A DNA stretch of 28,929 nt from Candidatus Omnitrophota bacterium (GTDB lineage: Bacteria > Omnitrophota > Gorgyraeia > Gygaellales > Profunditerraquicolaceae): NCBI GenBank assembly GCA_026387555.1, contig JAPLLM010000116.1, positions 1-28,929 on the forward strand, given 5' to 3'. The notes under the pieces are model-generated. The model did no database searches, was not told where the DNA came from, and worked only from the letters and a program-made list of their open reading frames with translations. A program made the position numbers and the translations under genes. Below are positions 1 to 8,283 of the stretch, piece by piece (positions within the stretch are counted from its first letter, which is position 1; the number at the start of each line of letters is the position of its first letter).

Positions 1-42
1 GGATTACAAAATCAACGGCCAGTAATAATTATAGAATAATAC

Positions 43-117
43 TGCCCTGTCGTCTAATTGGTAGGACTTCAGATTCTGGATCTGACTATCATGGTTCGAT
101 TCCATGCGGGGCAACCA
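43..117 (+). tRNA. tRNA-Gln (anticodon CTG)
   Basis: A complete cloverleaf can be drawn. The acceptor stem TGCCCTG pairs with CGGGGCA, the anticodon stem TCAGA/TCTGA encloses loop TTCTGGA with anticodon CTG, and the T arm is CATGG-TTCGATT-CCATG. The 3' CCA is encoded (115-117). It lies 13 bp before tRNA-Leu, so the two are probably co-transcribed. Confidence 0.95.
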
Positions 118-130
118 GTTTATAGTATTC

Positions 131-213
131 GCGCGGGTGGTGGAATGGCAGACACGCTACTTTGAGGGGGTAGTGACCGCAAGGTTGTGAGGGTTCAACT
201 CCCTCCCCGCGCA
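131..213 (+). tRNA. tRNA-Leu (anticodon GAG)
   Basis: A class II tRNA with a long variable arm. The acceptor stem GCGCGGG pairs with CCCGCGC, the anticodon stem CTACT/GGTAG encloses loop TTGAGGG with anticodon GAG, and the T arm is GAGGG-TTCAACT-CCCTC. CCA is not encoded: the discriminator A at 213 is followed by CT. This differs from the flanking tRNA-Gln and the tRNA-Glu at 3996, so CCA would have to be added after transcription. Confidence 0.95.
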
Positions 214-220
214 CTAAATA

Positions 221-262
221 AAAAACCCCGTATCTTGATGGCACACAGATACGGGGTTTTAT
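221..262. terminator. Bidirectional intrinsic terminator
   Basis: The inverted repeat AAACCCCGTATCT (223-235) and AGATACGGGGTTT (247-259) has a short loop, an A tract on the left and a T tract on the right. It can therefore end both the rightward tRNA transcript and the leftward signalling operon whose last gene stops at 271. Confidence 0.9.
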
Positions 263-270
263 TTAAACGG

Positions 271-1206
271 CTACTTTTCTTCTTTGCGTTTATCTTTTAC
301 GTAGTTGCTTCTCTCCAGATGCTTGGCCGCCTCTTTTAACTCCGCGCCGATTTCGCTTATTTGAGCCACGTGGTCTATTTTACGCGTATCGGTAGTGACG
401 ACCCCTATAGAAATAGAGAGGAGCGGTATTTTCTGCTCGATCCCCTTGCGGTCTTTACCGATGATATATCCTGTTTTGCGGTCTTTCTCGTTATAAAATG
501 CGGGCACGGCAGCTTCAAAATCCTTGATGATCTTAAGGCATAACGCATCTACTTTATTCGGAGTAGTCACGATGCAGTAATCGTCTCCGCCGATGTGCCC
601 GATAAAATCGTCGGGATTACCCAATTGATGGGTGGCGCGGATTAAGACTCGCGCCGTCTCCCGGATTACTTCATCGCCGTGTTCAAAGCCGTATTTATCG
701 TTGTAGCTCTTGAATTTATCCAGGTCAAGGTAGCAGACCGCGAATTTTTCTTTGTTTTCTAATCTGCGCTGCAGCTCGTTAATAATGGAGACGTTTCCCG
801 GCAGGCGGGTGAGAGGATTTGCTTCCAAATCCCTTTCCGTGCGGCGCAGGATCATGCGGATGCGCGCCAGAAGCTCTTTCGGCTCAAAGGGTTTGACTAC
901 GTAGTCATCCGCTCCCGCGTCTATGCCATTTACCTTGTCATTGATGTCGCCTTTACCCGTGACCATGATTACCGGCAGGTGGCGTAGGAGGAGGTCTTTT
1001 TTGATCAGGCGGCAGACCTGCCTGCCATCGATCTTAGGTATCTTATAATCCAGGAGGACCAAGTCCAGCGGTTTGGCGTTGACCATTTTTACCGCTTCTT
1101 CCCCGTCTTTGGCCTCAAAGATCTCGTAGTTTTCTTCCGAGAGGGTAAGTTTAAGTATATCCCGTATATCCGGGTCATCGTCGACTATCAGGATCTTTAC
1201 AGCCAT
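271..1206 (-). CDS. Response regulator with degenerate GGDEF domain (PleD-like)
   Basis: A 311-residue, two-domain protein. Residues 1-120 form a receiver domain: acidic pair D9/D10, phospho-acceptor D53 in LVLLDYKIP, T83 and K105 in VVKPFEP. Residues 128-300 form a GGDEF domain that keeps the DLDKFKSYND metal/substrate segment (161-170), but the signature loop is GGDDY (206-210) instead of GG(D/E)EF. Active diguanylate cyclases make c-di-GMP from GTP; the E-to-D and F-to-Y changes leave activity uncertain, and the domain may only bind nucleotide or partners. No RxxD product-inhibition site was identified. It is the last gene of a leftward operon, 5 bp after the histidine kinase, its likely phospho-donor. 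Confidence 0.88.
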   Translation of the reverse strand: MAVKILIVDDDPDIRDILKLTLSEENYEIFEAKDGEEAVKMVNAKPLDLVLLDYKIPKIDGRQVCRLIKKDLLLRHLPVIMVTGKGDINDKVNGIDAGADDYVVKPFEPKELLARIRMILRRTERDLEANPLTRLPGNVSIINELQRRLENKEKFAVCYLDLDKFKSYNDKYGFEHGDEVIRETARVLIRATHQLGNPDDFIGHIGGDDYCIVTTPNKVDALCLKIIKDFEAAVPAFYNEKDRKTGYIIGKDRKGIEQKIPLLSISIGVVTTDTRKIDHVAQISEIGAELKEAAKHLERSNYVKDKRKEEK

Positions 1207-1211
1207 AATTA

Positions 1212-2711
1212 TTAAGCCTCGTTAGGTATGGTAAAACTGAATGTGGAACCTGTTCCCACTTTGCTTTTTACCCAGATCTTTCCGCCGTGGGCCTCGATTA
1301 TGTGTTTTACCAAGGATAAACCCAGCCCCGTGCCTTTTACTTCCTGATTAATGGCGTTATCAACGCGATAAAACTCTTCAAATATCGCGGACAAGGCGGC
1401 TTCGGGTATGCCGCACCCCGTATCCGTAACATCTACCTGTACCCCTGCGTCAGTCTTATGCGAAGTAACGGTGATCTTTCCTTTTTCCGGGGTAAACTTG
1501 ATAGCGTTGCTCAACAGATTTATAAATACCCGCTCAAACTGGCTGCGGTCTGCCGATATGCTTGCAGCATTATCCGCGGTATCGATGATTAAAGCAATAT
1601 GTTTTTCTTTTAACTGCACTGATAGTAAGTCCGAGATCTTCTCAGTGATCGACTTTAAGTTCAGCGACTCTTTTCTCATCGCCACTTTTCCCGATTCTAT
1701 GCGCGCTATATCCAAAAGGTCATTGACCATGTGCACCAGCTCGTCGCTGTGGCGGTTGATTTTATCCAGCCTCTCGCGGATATCTTTAGGCAGGTCTCCC
1801 AGCTTTCCAGTTAAGAGTATCGCGGCGTAACCCTTGATAGAGGTAAGGGGGGTACGTAGTTCGTGCGATACGCTTGAGATGAAGTCGGATTTGCGCCGGC
1901 TCACCGCTTCTAATTTTGCGAGCGCCCGGCTTAAGTCGCGCGTCCTCTCTTCGACTTTTTGCTCCAACCCCTGCTGGCTGCGCCAGGTTTTGTCAAAGAG
2001 CCGGGCATTCTCCAGCGCTTGGCCCAGTTGGTTGGCCAATATAGTGATCAATTCTTCGTCGCCTTCATTTAAAACCGTTTCCCCGTTATCCGTCCCTACG
2101 AAGAATAGCCCTTTTTCTCCTTCTTTGGGGAGTACCGGCGAAAGGACAAAGGAAGCGATCTTAAAAATTGCAGGGATCTCTTCTTTAAAGTTGGCCTCTG
2201 CGGAAGATTTGGTTATTGACGAGAGGGTCTTTTCGTTCCTGATCAGGCCCAGGAAATTATCCTTTTGCGAGTTTACCGCCGATATGATCCCATCGGCCTC
2301 CTCGCGCGCATAACCCGAATGCATGTTTAGCTCAAAATGTTTCGCGGAGTCATCCCAGAGAAAGGCGCAGGCCTTTTCAAAACCCAGCTCTTCTAAATAA
2401 TGCAATTCGATCATCTGGAATATTTGCCCTTCTTCCAACGTGGTGCTGATCGCCCGCGATAGCCTCTGCAAAGAGTATAGCCCGGTGATCTTCTTATCCA
2501 GGTCTTCCTGCGTTTTATTTAATTCCATGTCGGTGCGCACGATAAGTTTTGCCTGTTCATCCATTTCGTTCAGCGAACCCTTGAGTTTCTCTATTTCAGC
2601 CTTGAGCGTGGCGATCTTATCTAACATTCTGGTGATGATAAGAGCGAGGATGATGATAGAGATAAAACTCACTACCAACAAAATGATCATAAGCAGTCCC
2701 GTTTCAATCAT
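1212..2711 (-). CDS. Membrane-anchored GAF-domain sensor histidine kinase
   Basis: A 499-residue protein. One N-terminal membrane helix (about residues 5-27) is followed by a coiled coil (30-75), a GAF-like sensor region (about 85-240), a second coiled coil, and a HisKA dimerisation domain with phospho-acceptor H283 in SHELRTPLTSIKG. A HATPase_c domain (about 350-497) contains the N box NLLSNAIKFTP, G1 DTGCGIP and G2 GTGLGLSLV, so all kinase motifs are intact. There is no periplasmic sensor loop, so the input is probably cytoplasmic, through GAF or through the neighbouring FIST protein. It sits 3 bp after the FIST gene and 5 bp before the response regulator, which makes a compact three-gene phosphorelay. 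Confidence 0.92.
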   Translation of the reverse strand: MIETGLLMIILLVVSFISIIILALIITRMLDKIATLKAEIEKLKGSLNEMDEQAKLIVRTDMELNKTQEDLDKKITGLYSLQRLSRAISTTLEEGQIFQMIELHYLEELGFEKACAFLWDDSAKHFELNMHSGYAREEADGIISAVNSQKDNFLGLIRNEKTLSSITKSSAEANFKEEIPAIFKIASFVLSPVLPKEGEKGLFFVGTDNGETVLNEGDEELITILANQLGQALENARLFDKTWRSQQGLEQKVEERTRDLSRALAKLEAVSRRKSDFISSVSHELRTPLTSIKGYAAILLTGKLGDLPKDIRERLDKINRHSDELVHMVNDLLDIARIESGKVAMRKESLNLKSITEKISDLLSVQLKEKHIALIIDTADNAASISADRSQFERVFINLLSNAIKFTPEKGKITVTSHKTDAGVQVDVTDTGCGIPEAALSAIFEEFYRVDNAINQEVKGTGLGLSLVKHIIEAHGGKIWVKSKVGTGSTFSFTIPNEA

Positions 2712-2714
2712 TTT

Positions 2715-3908
2715 CTATATTTGCCCTCCCGCCGCCAGTATGGCGACGCTCTGATTATGGAAATATGCCTTGCCGTAATAATTTACCGATTGCAGAGGCG
2801 CCTGTTCCCCGTAGGTGTAAAGGCCGAAGACCGGCGTATCTTTGAAATATTCTTTGATGATCGCAAGCTCTTCAATCGCGCGCCGGCCTAATAATATATA
2901 CCTTGATACCGAGTCAAAGACAAGTACAAAATTAATATTTTTACCCGCCATTGACCGCTTAGCCTCAAGCGCTGCCAGGCGCGTTGCCTCAAGGCAGGAT
3001 TCTCTGGTCCCGATCATCAGCCTTATAGAGCTTCCAACAGGGACATTCCCCTGGCAGACTATGGAGCCGTTATCTTCAATGGTCAGCAAGTTCCTTAAAA
3101 GATATTCTTTTTCTCCAGGGATGCGCAGGCCTATGGGATAAAGTATAGAGATCAGCCGCAGCTCTTTTTTAAGCCTGGATAAATCGAAAGAAAAATATTC
3201 CTGGTAGACCTTGACCGCAGGCTCAGCGTCGATCTCGTGGACTATGTTGCCGCTGGATTTAGTAACGATCCGCGGTTTCCCTAAAGGCTTCCACCCGTGT
3301 TTTATCCCCAATCCGAAATTAAATTTCCCTCCCCAGATGACCCCGCAGGCAGAGTTGGAGAAAACCTCTTCGCCGTAATACTGGTAAGTTTTTTTAAAAG
3401 CCAGGCTATCGGAAGCGGAAGCGCCGGCTAACGGAAAGCTGCTGCCTAATCTTTCCTGCAATCCGTTGATCAGGTCCGAGCCTTGCGCCTTTAGGCCGTC
3501 GGAGAAAATCACCCCTAAGTCCCTGCGGATATTTTTAAACCCGTATAATAATTTATCCGCCAAATCTTGCCCCGAGCGCGTACCCGAAGGCAAGCCTACA
3601 TTATTGACGCAGGCGGAGTTGTAATATACCGTATCGGGGAAGCTGAGCAATAAAATAGCGATGGCGTGTTTATGTATGCCTTTATCACTTAAGACGGCTA
3701 AGGTGCTTGAACCGATGATTTGGGCCGAGCCGGAGAGAGAGCGGATAGTTTTTAATACCGCGGGGTGGGCGAATTCTACGGAACTAAAGACAATGGCCAG
3801 ATCGGCCTTAGAAGAGCGCAGGTTTACCCGCGCCTGGCCTACCGCGTCCTTAGCCGCTTCAATAGGATCCTTAAGCGCGCTAACGCCTATACCTATATGT
3901 ATGGACAT
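2715..3908 (-). CDS. FIST domain signal-transduction protein
   Basis: A 397-residue protein with a FIST_N-type half (about 30-230, including LAIVFSSVEFAHP and a GSSTLAVLS segment) and a FIST_C-type half (about 240-390, including IRLMIGTRESCLEATRLA and VFGLYTYGEQAPL). No signal peptide or membrane helix is evident. FIST domains are predicted small-ligand sensors commonly found beside histidine kinases or chemotaxis proteins. Here the gene is the first of an operon with a kinase and response regulator, so it probably supplies the sensory input. The start is supported by AAGG three bases upstream of the ATG. Confidence 0.85.
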   Translation of the reverse strand: MSIHIGIGVSALKDPIEAAKDAVGQARVNLRSSKADLAIVFSSVEFAHPAVLKTIRSLSGSAQIIGSSTLAVLSDKGIHKHAIAILLLSFPDTVYYNSACVNNVGLPSGTRSGQDLADKLLYGFKNIRRDLGVIFSDGLKAQGSDLINGLQERLGSSFPLAGASASDSLAFKKTYQYYGEEVFSNSACGVIWGGKFNFGLGIKHGWKPLGKPRIVTKSSGNIVHEIDAEPAVKVYQEYFSFDLSRLKKELRLISILYPIGLRIPGEKEYLLRNLLTIEDNGSIVCQGNVPVGSSIRLMIGTRESCLEATRLAALEAKRSMAGKNINFVLVFDSVSRYILLGRRAIEELAIIKEYFKDTPVFGLYTYGEQAPLQSVNYYGKAYFHNQSVAILAAGGQI

Positions 3909-3953
3909 TTGACCTTATTAAAACATAAATCATTTCAGTAATCAACATAATTA

Positions 3954-3982
3954 TTGACCGGCGGCGGGCTTTATATTAGAAT
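3954..3982 (+). promoter_or_regulatory. sigma70-type promoter of tRNA-Glu
   Basis: TTGACC (3954-3959), a 17-bp spacer, then TAGAAT (3977-3982). This predicts a start near 3989, seven bases before the mature tRNA. Confidence 0.7.
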
Positions 3983-3995
3983 GATTCAACAGTTT

Positions 3996-4073
3996 GGCGC
4001 TATCGTCTAGCCTGGTCTAGGACATCAGCTTCTCAAGCTGGGTACACCGGTTCAAATCCGGTTAGCGCTACCA
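3996..4073 (+). tRNA. tRNA-Glu (anticodon CTC)
   Basis: The acceptor stem GGCGCTA pairs with TAGCGCT (G1 opposite U, a wobble). The anticodon stem TCAGC/GCTGG encloses loop TTCTCAA with anticodon CTC, and the T arm is ACCGG-TTCAAAT-CCGGT. CCA is encoded (4071-4073). At 78 nt it has a slightly enlarged D loop. A T-run follows directly at 4075. Confidence 0.93.
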
Positions 4074-4090
4074 GTTTTTTGTTATACCTT

Positions 4091-6151
4091 ATGATCAATT
4101 TCCAGGGCGCAAAGAGGATAGGGTTCAGGCTGGATAAGCTTTTGGGCGCGCTTGCCGTTATCAGCGTCTTTTGCCTGATCTTTATCATGAACCACATGGC
4201 TATATTCGACCTGGACATCTGGCTCCATCTTAAATCCGGGGAGCTCATCTTACAGAATAGAGCCGTCCCTCTACACGATATCTTTTCTTTCACCCTTCCC
4301 GCTCAGCCCTGGGTCGACCACGAACCTTTATTCCAACTCCTCTCCTATATAATCTATAACTTTGTCCATGCCGAAGGGCTCATACTTTTTTCCTGCTATA
4401 TCCTGTTTTTCGCCTTTTTTATATTGTTCCTCGTCGCGCGCAAGAAAATAAAGAATTACTTTGAGATAGCGCTTCTCTTGTTTTTGGCCATGTCAGCAAC
4501 GACTAGCCGTTTTAATATCCGTCCGGATCTCATTAGCGTTTTATTTTTCGCGCTCTTCCTCTACCTTTTAAGATTCTATCCCAATAAAAAAATCATCTGG
4601 TTGCTGATCCCGGCGCAGGCATTATGGGTTAATTTTCACGGGTACTTTTTCCTCGGGCCCTTGCTTATCCTGATTTTCAGGCGCTCCAGCCGTCAGGGCT
4701 GGCTACTTTTTGTAGCAAGTTTAGCAGCGTGCCTGATAAACCCTAACGGATTAAGGGGAGCTCTTTATCCGGCATTTGTCCTTAAGGAGGCCTTGACCGG
4801 CAGGGCGAATATATTCTTTGAATATATTCAAGAGCTGCGGCCGACATTCGGGCCACACAGCTACTCCTGGAATTATTTTTATTGGCTTGTCTTCTTATGT
4901 TTTGCGCTCTTACTGGTAAACTTTAGGAAGGTCAAACTTGCGGACGCGGTATTGGCGGGAGTTTTCTTAATATTTGCGCTTACGCAGCGCAATATCATGT
5001 TTTTTGTCTTCGTCGCATTCACCGTTATCGTAATCTACGGCGCGCCTATCTTAAACTCTTTTGAAAAACGGATCAAGGGCCGGGAGGCGTGGCGCGGAGC
5101 GGCATATTATCTTGTCCGCAATGCCCTTGCCGTTATTTTTATCTTCTGGGTCTGGGTAAGGATAGACAGTATTTCTACCGGAAGCTACTATGATTTTGAT
5201 TCCGCTAAGTTTGTTAGCCAGCATATGGGCATAAACGAGAAGCGATATCCCAAGAAAGCGGTTGAGTTTATCCTGGATAACAATATTCAGGCGAATATCT
5301 TCAATGATTTTAATTCCGGGGCTTATCTTATCGGTAAGGTTTATCCGCGAAAAAAGGTTTTTATCGACGGGCGCACCGAGTTCTACGGCCCCGACTTCTT
5401 TAAGGAGTATATGCTTGCCATGAAAGGCGATCTCTCTTCCTTTAAGGCGATAGAGAAAAAGTATGATATTGGCGCGGCCCTCTTTACGGATACGGCCACG
5501 GATTTTCCCGTCTTAGCCAAGGCGCTTTATACTGACCCGCAATGGAGGTTGGTGTTTTTTGACGAAGCGGCCGCGGTGTTTTTAAAGGAGGGGGATGCTA
5601 ACAAGGGGCTGATCGATAAATACGGCATAAATCTAAATAAATATAGCGTCCGGCCCGCGGATTTAGGGCCTTTGGGTATCAGGCATATCTATCCCTTACC
5701 TTATATTAAGCGGGCTAAGTTTCTGGGCCTTTTACGGGAAGACGCAGCGGCGGAAAGCGAAGCCCGCGAGGCCCTGCGTATTATGCCTGATTGTGCCGAG
5801 GCCTTTCATGTGTTGGGGCGGGCCGCTTTGCGTAAGGGTATGGCGCAGGATGCGTTTGAGAATCTGCGTAAAGGCGCGCTCCTTATGCCCCAGAATGTCG
5901 AGATCCTGACCGATTTAGGGGAATCTTTAATAGCATTAAAGGAATATAAACCGGCGGAGCGCACACTTTTACGGGTCAATAAGCTGAACAAGAAATACGC
6001 CCCTGCCTATTACCAACTAAGTTGCCTTTATGCCGCAACTAACCGCGCGCAAGAGGCGCAGAAGTTTCTAACAGAGGCTAAACATTATAATTCACAGGAT
6101 GTTGAACTCTCCCAAAGGATAGCGCAAAAGGAAAAAGAACCAAAAAGATAA
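4091..6151 (+). CDS. Polytopic membrane protein with C-terminal TPR repeats (GT-C-like)
   Basis: About 686 residues from the ATG at 4091; a TTG at 4079 could add four residues, but it lies only six bases after the tRNA end. There are roughly ten hydrophobic segments in the first 400 residues, then a soluble domain with FNDFNSGAYLIGKVYP and KKVFIDGRTEFYG, then two to three TPR-like helical repeats (about residues 555-685). The N-terminal segment DLDIWLHLKSGELIL plus HDIFSFTLPAQPWVDHEPL is typical of a family of uncultured-bacterial membrane proteins resembling GT-C glycosyltransferases. The substrate is unknown. A TPR tail could serve pilus assembly, as TadD does, but nothing beyond location supports that. 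No clear ribosome binding site precedes it. Confidence 0.7.
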   Translation: MINFQGAKRIGFRLDKLLGALAVISVFCLIFIMNHMAIFDLDIWLHLKSGELILQNRAVPLHDIFSFTLPAQPWVDHEPLFQLLSYIIYNFVHAEGLILFSCYILFFAFFILFLVARKKIKNYFEIALLLFLAMSATTSRFNIRPDLISVLFFALFLYLLRFYPNKKIIWLLIPAQALWVNFHGYFFLGPLLILIFRRSSRQGWLLFVASLAACLINPNGLRGALYPAFVLKEALTGRANIFFEYIQELRPTFGPHSYSWNYFYWLVFLCFALLLVNFRKVKLADAVLAGVFLIFALTQRNIMFFVFVAFTVIVIYGAPILNSFEKRIKGREAWRGAAYYLVRNALAVIFIFWVWVRIDSISTGSYYDFDSAKFVSQHMGINEKRYPKKAVEFILDNNIQANIFNDFNSGAYLIGKVYPRKKVFIDGRTEFYGPDFFKEYMLAMKGDLSSFKAIEKKYDIGAALFTDTATDFPVLAKALYTDPQWRLVFFDEAAAVFLKEGDANKGLIDKYGINLNKYSVRPADLGPLGIRHIYPLPYIKRAKFLGLLREDAAAESEAREALRIMPDCAEAFHVLGRAALRKGMAQDAFENLRKGALLMPQNVEILTDLGESLIALKEYKPAERTLLRVNKLNKKYAPAYYQLSCLYAATNRAQEAQKFLTEAKHYNSQDVELSQRIAQKEKEPKR

Positions 6152-6217
6152 AAAATCAAAATTTTTCTTGCATTTTTCCGTGGTTATGCTAAAAATTAGA
6201 TAATATAAGGAGGGGTA

Positions 6218-6460
6218 ATGCGCGAACATCTAGAATTTTTAAAGGTATCCAGTGTCGTGGTTAAAATTGCGGCCTGGATTTTTTTGTTTTTCGGTTTAAT
6301 CAGCGGCATCTCTATAACCTTAGGTTTGGCCCAAGGTTATCCGCGCTGGATGGGGTTGATCATTTTGGCGGTCTATGCCTTCTTTTTCTTCTTCTTTTAC
6401 ATCATCGCCAAGATTGCTGAGCTCCTGATTAAGATCATCAACGAAATAAAAAAGGAATAA
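6218..6460 (+). CDS. Small two-helix membrane protein, unknown function
   Basis: 80 residues with two membrane helices (about 14-36 and 45-72), a Phe-rich second helix (AFFFFFFYIIAK) and a charged C-terminal tail ending KIINEIKKE. A strong AAGGAGGGG lies five bases before the ATG. It is the first gene of a rightward run that continues into a PpiC lipoprotein and Tad genes, with 17 bp to the next start. I do not recognise a family. Confidence 0.7.
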   Translation: MREHLEFLKVSSVVVKIAAWIFLFFGLISGISITLGLAQGYPRWMGLIILAVYAFFFFFFYIIAKIAELLIKIINEIKKE

Positions 6461-6477
6461 CTTCAAGCGGAGGGTCA

Positions 6478-7380
6478 ATGAGAGTATTCATTTTTATAAC
6501 ATCGCTATTAATCGCCGTATCTTTAACCGGATGCGATAAGGCCGGCTTGTTTCAGGGTAAAAATGCGGCTGTCAATATACCGTCTGGTTCGCAGGTCAAA
6601 TCAGGTACGGTAGTAGCCAAGGTAAATAATGAGGCTATCACCCAGGAAGACCTGGACCAGGATATCAGCGTATATAATTCTTCTGTCCCGGCGGACAAAC
6701 CGGAGGCAAAGATCACCACTAAGGAACAGAAGGTAAATTATCTTAAGAACGATTTGATCAGGCGCACGCTTCTCGCGCAGGACGCGGCAGATAAGGGGCT
6801 TGACCGGAGCGAAGATGTCACGCGCGTTTTGCAGAAGACCCGCCAGGAACTCCTCTTGATGGTCCTAGTCAAACAGATTACCGATACCACGGAAGTCAGT
6901 TCCGCCGAAATCGAAGAATATTACAATAAATATAAAGACCAGCTGAAAGACCCCGAACAGAGAGAGATCAGCGAGATCGTAGTTGCGTCGGAGCAGGATG
7001 CCAGGGATATCCTTATCCAGCTTTTACAGGGCGCTGATTTCGCCAGTGTCGCTAAAGAGAAGTCTAAGAGCGCAAGCGCTAAAAACGGCGGAGACCTCGG
7101 TTACGTCAAAAAAGGGGCTAAGGGCGCACAATTTGACGCGGTGGCTTTCGCGGATACGCTGGAAGTCGGCAGGGTAAGCTCGGTATTTAAGACCCCCGAC
7201 GGTTATTGCATTATTAAGCTGGAAGCCAAAAAAGGCGGCCAGCAGAAGTCGCTTGCGGATATGTGGGAAGATATCAAAAAAGGGCTGACCTTTCTAAAAC
7301 AGCAACAGAAGCTTGATGACCTCGTCGGGAAGCTCTCTAGCTCCGCCCGTATCGAGATCTACGAAGGGAAGATAAAATAA
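6478..7380 (+). CDS. PpiC-type peptidyl-prolyl cis-trans isomerase lipoprotein
   Basis: 300 residues. A lipoprotein signal peptide ends in lipobox L16-T17-G18-C19, so the protein is probably membrane-anchored outside the cytoplasm. Residues 45-150 resemble the SurA/PrsA N-terminal chaperone region (VVAKVNNEAITQEDLDQDI). Residues 160-255 form a parvulin domain with the characteristic KSKSASAKNGGDLGYVKKG and DGYCIIKLEAK blocks. Parvulins isomerise prolyl bonds and assist folding of exported proteins. It ends one base before cpaB, so it is almost certainly co-expressed with the pilus genes and may help fold the secretin or pilins. Confidence 0.88.
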   Translation: MRVFIFITSLLIAVSLTGCDKAGLFQGKNAAVNIPSGSQVKSGTVVAKVNNEAITQEDLDQDISVYNSSVPADKPEAKITTKEQKVNYLKNDLIRRTLLAQDAADKGLDRSEDVTRVLQKTRQELLLMVLVKQITDTTEVSSAEIEEYYNKYKDQLKDPEQREISEIVVASEQDARDILIQLLQGADFASVAKEKSKSASAKNGGDLGYVKKGAKGAQFDAVAFADTLEVGRVSSVFKTPDGYCIIKLEAKKGGQQKSLADMWEDIKKGLTFLKQQQKLDDLVGKLSSSARIEIYEGKIK

Positions 7381-7381
7381 T

Positions 7382-8278
7382 ATGCGCCTACCAATTCAAC
7401 TGCAGAAACAGCAGATAATACTTATCATCGGTATCGGTTTGGCATTGATCGCCATCTTTATGATCAAGGTTTACCTTGACGAGCAAAACCGCGCAGCCAA
7501 GTTGCGCGCTAAGCAGGAACTGGAAGCCATCCAAGCGAACCAGACCCCGGTACTGATCGCTAAAAAAGATATTGCGCAAGGAGTCGTAATCGATCCGGAT
7601 TGGCTGGAAGCGAAAATAGTCCCTAATAGTCGCGTGGAGGGCGGAGCGGTCAAGTCAGTAGACAGGATATCCGGCATGCTTACGGTAGCCCCTATATCGA
7701 GGGGAGAGCAGATAACGCTGGATAAGCTTTCCTTTAAACGTTCCGGCGATCTCGCTTCTATCACCCCCGTGGGCAAGCGCGCTATAACAATTGTCTCGGA
7801 TAATGCTTCTTCACTAGTCGGGATGATCAAGGGTGGGGATTATGTCGATGTTATCGCGCTGGTAAATATCCCGATACAAGTTGTCCAAGGCAAACCGGTG
7901 ACCCAGCTTACCTCTATACCGCTTTTTCAGAACGTATTAATTCTTGCCGTTGGGCAGGAGACTGGTACGGCAAGTCCGGCGATGGAGCAACTGGCCAGAT
8001 ACGGAAAACAGACTGCGCCGGATTCTTCTTCTCTGATAACATTGGCGTTGTCGCCTAAGGAGGCGGGCCTTTTATCTTTTGTCCAGGAGCAAGGCAAGAT
8101 CCGCCTGGTCCTGCGATCGCCTACGGATGCCAAAGTTGAGCCGACTCAGCTGGCTACCTGGGATACGCTGTTTCAATACGTGATGCCTCCGGCCCAGAAA
8201 ACAGATGAACCTAAACCCGTAAGCTTCATTGAAGTATATCATGGCCTTCAGAAGGAGAGGGTCCCCGTGTACAAATAA
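7382..8278 (+). CDS. cpaB: Flp pilus assembly protein CpaB/RcpC
   Basis: 298 residues. One N-terminal membrane helix (about 12-32) is followed by a SAF-type domain (about 55-118: VLIAKKDIAQGVVIDPDWLE ... ISRGEQITLDKL) and the RcpC/CpaB C-terminal region (ITPVGKRAITIVSD ... LVGMIKGGDYVDVIAL). CpaB/RcpC is a periplasmic component of the Tad pilus machine that works with the secretin, and the secretin gene follows 5 bp downstream. The start codon sits one base after the previous stop, with GAAGGGAAG acting as a possible ribosome binding site inside the upstream gene. Confidence 0.92.
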   Translation: MRLPIQLQKQQIILIIGIGLALIAIFMIKVYLDEQNRAAKLRAKQELEAIQANQTPVLIAKKDIAQGVVIDPDWLEAKIVPNSRVEGGAVKSVDRISGMLTVAPISRGEQITLDKLSFKRSGDLASITPVGKRAITIVSDNASSLVGMIKGGDYVDVIALVNIPIQVVQGKPVTQLTSIPLFQNVLILAVGQETGTASPAMEQLARYGKQTAPDSSSLITLALSPKEAGLLSFVQEQGKIRLVLRSPTDAKVEPTQLATWDTLFQYVMPPAQKTDEPKPVSFIEVYHGLQKERVPVYK

Positions 8279-8283
8279 AAAAT

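Noticed and set aside
3917..3945. Minus-strand TTGATT-17-TTTAAT as promoter of the FIST operon
   Set aside because: The predicted start would fall about two bases before the ATG, leaving no room for the AAGG ribosome binding site, so the match is probably chance.
4033..4293. Minus-strand frame ending in LVALTGFEPVYPA
   Set aside because: Its C-terminus is the reverse translation of the tRNA-Glu gene, a well-known spurious annotation pattern, and the rest lies antisense to the membrane protein gene.
6161..6217. Promoter between the TPR membrane protein and the first Tad gene run
   Set aside because: TTGCAT and TATGCT are present but only 11 bp apart; no pair with acceptable spacing was found.
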